Below the pieces are notes generated by a model. That model had not been told where the DNA came from, made no database searches, and saw nothing but the letters and a program-made list of their open reading frames with translations. This document shows, in pieces, positions 34,617 through 34,720 of a stretch of 34,720 nucleotides of DNA. How positions within the stretch are numbered: position 1 is the stretch's first letter; the number at the start of each line of letters is the position of its first letter. A program made the translations under genes and the position numbers. The DNA lies in NCBI GenBank assembly GCA_944322605.1, contig CALUPD010000022.1, positions 1-34,720 of the forward strand, read 5' to 3'. This stretch comes from an uncultured Bacteroidales bacterium (lineage in GTDB: Bacteria > Bacteroidota > Bacteroidia > Bacteroidales > UBA932).

Positions 34617-34720
34617 AGCATTGATATTTTGTATTATATCATTGTATTATAACGAGTGATATATTATTTGGTACCATTTTAGTATCGCTATTTCATCTTA
34701 CTCCTATCACATGTCCTATC
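34617..34720. other. AT-rich right edge
   Basis: No gene seen. The composition is clearly more AT-rich than the rest; it may be decayed regulator sequence or the edge of another element. Confidence 0.3.

Overview
The window looks like a chromosome segment of a Bacteroidales-type bacterium (phylum Bacteroidota). Four things point there: the ATP synthase gene order atpD-C-B-E-F-H-A-G, a fused MurF-alanine racemase gene, repeated TAnnTTTG -7 promoter boxes (several with a TTG box about 19 nt upstream), and weak Shine-Dalgarno sites. AGG (Arg) and ATA (Ile) codons are common. I cannot name a genus.

Layout. 1-1725 (minus, AT-rich): the start of a type I CRISPR-Cas operon running off the left edge, with a small membrane-anchored protein, cas6, a Cas5-like protein and the HD-domain start of cas3; no repeat array is visible. 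1922-9122: mixed housekeeping and accessory genes, namely a DUF2130 coiled-coil protein, a clostripain-like lipoprotein, an MFS transporter, a DUF362 ferredoxin protein, an exported flavodoxin-like protein and a zinc alcohol dehydrogenase. 9261-11047: tRNA-Arg(TCT) with a clear promoter and terminator, then a GC-rich AbiE-type toxin-antitoxin pair whose promoter overlaps a near-perfect inverted repeat. 11430-11882: a GNAT acetyltransferase.

12292-19172 is the complete F1Fo ATP synthase operon, followed by murF-alr and a YciO/YrdC-family gene. panB and an RluA-type pseudouridine synthase form a convergent minus-strand pair. 24237-28424 is a three-gene [FeFe]-hydrogenase operon (NuoF-like HydB, catalytic HydA, NuoE-like HydC), which would link NADH and probably ferredoxin oxidation to hydrogen production in a fermentative anaerobe. 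Two strong hairpins end it. An exported M14 carboxypeptidase and dnaK are divergent; the dnaK upstream region holds two palindromes.

The right end holds a divergent EamA transporter / AraC regulator pair that both look broken: the transporter by a frameshift at an eight-base homopolymer, the regulator by stops in all three frames before its DNA-binding domain. The strongest leads are the Cas6/Cas5-like/Cas3 operon with its membrane-protein first gene, the AbiE operator-promoter overlap, the homopolymer frameshift and the dnaK upstream palindromes. I found no clearly new multi-gene system that lies wholly inside the window.
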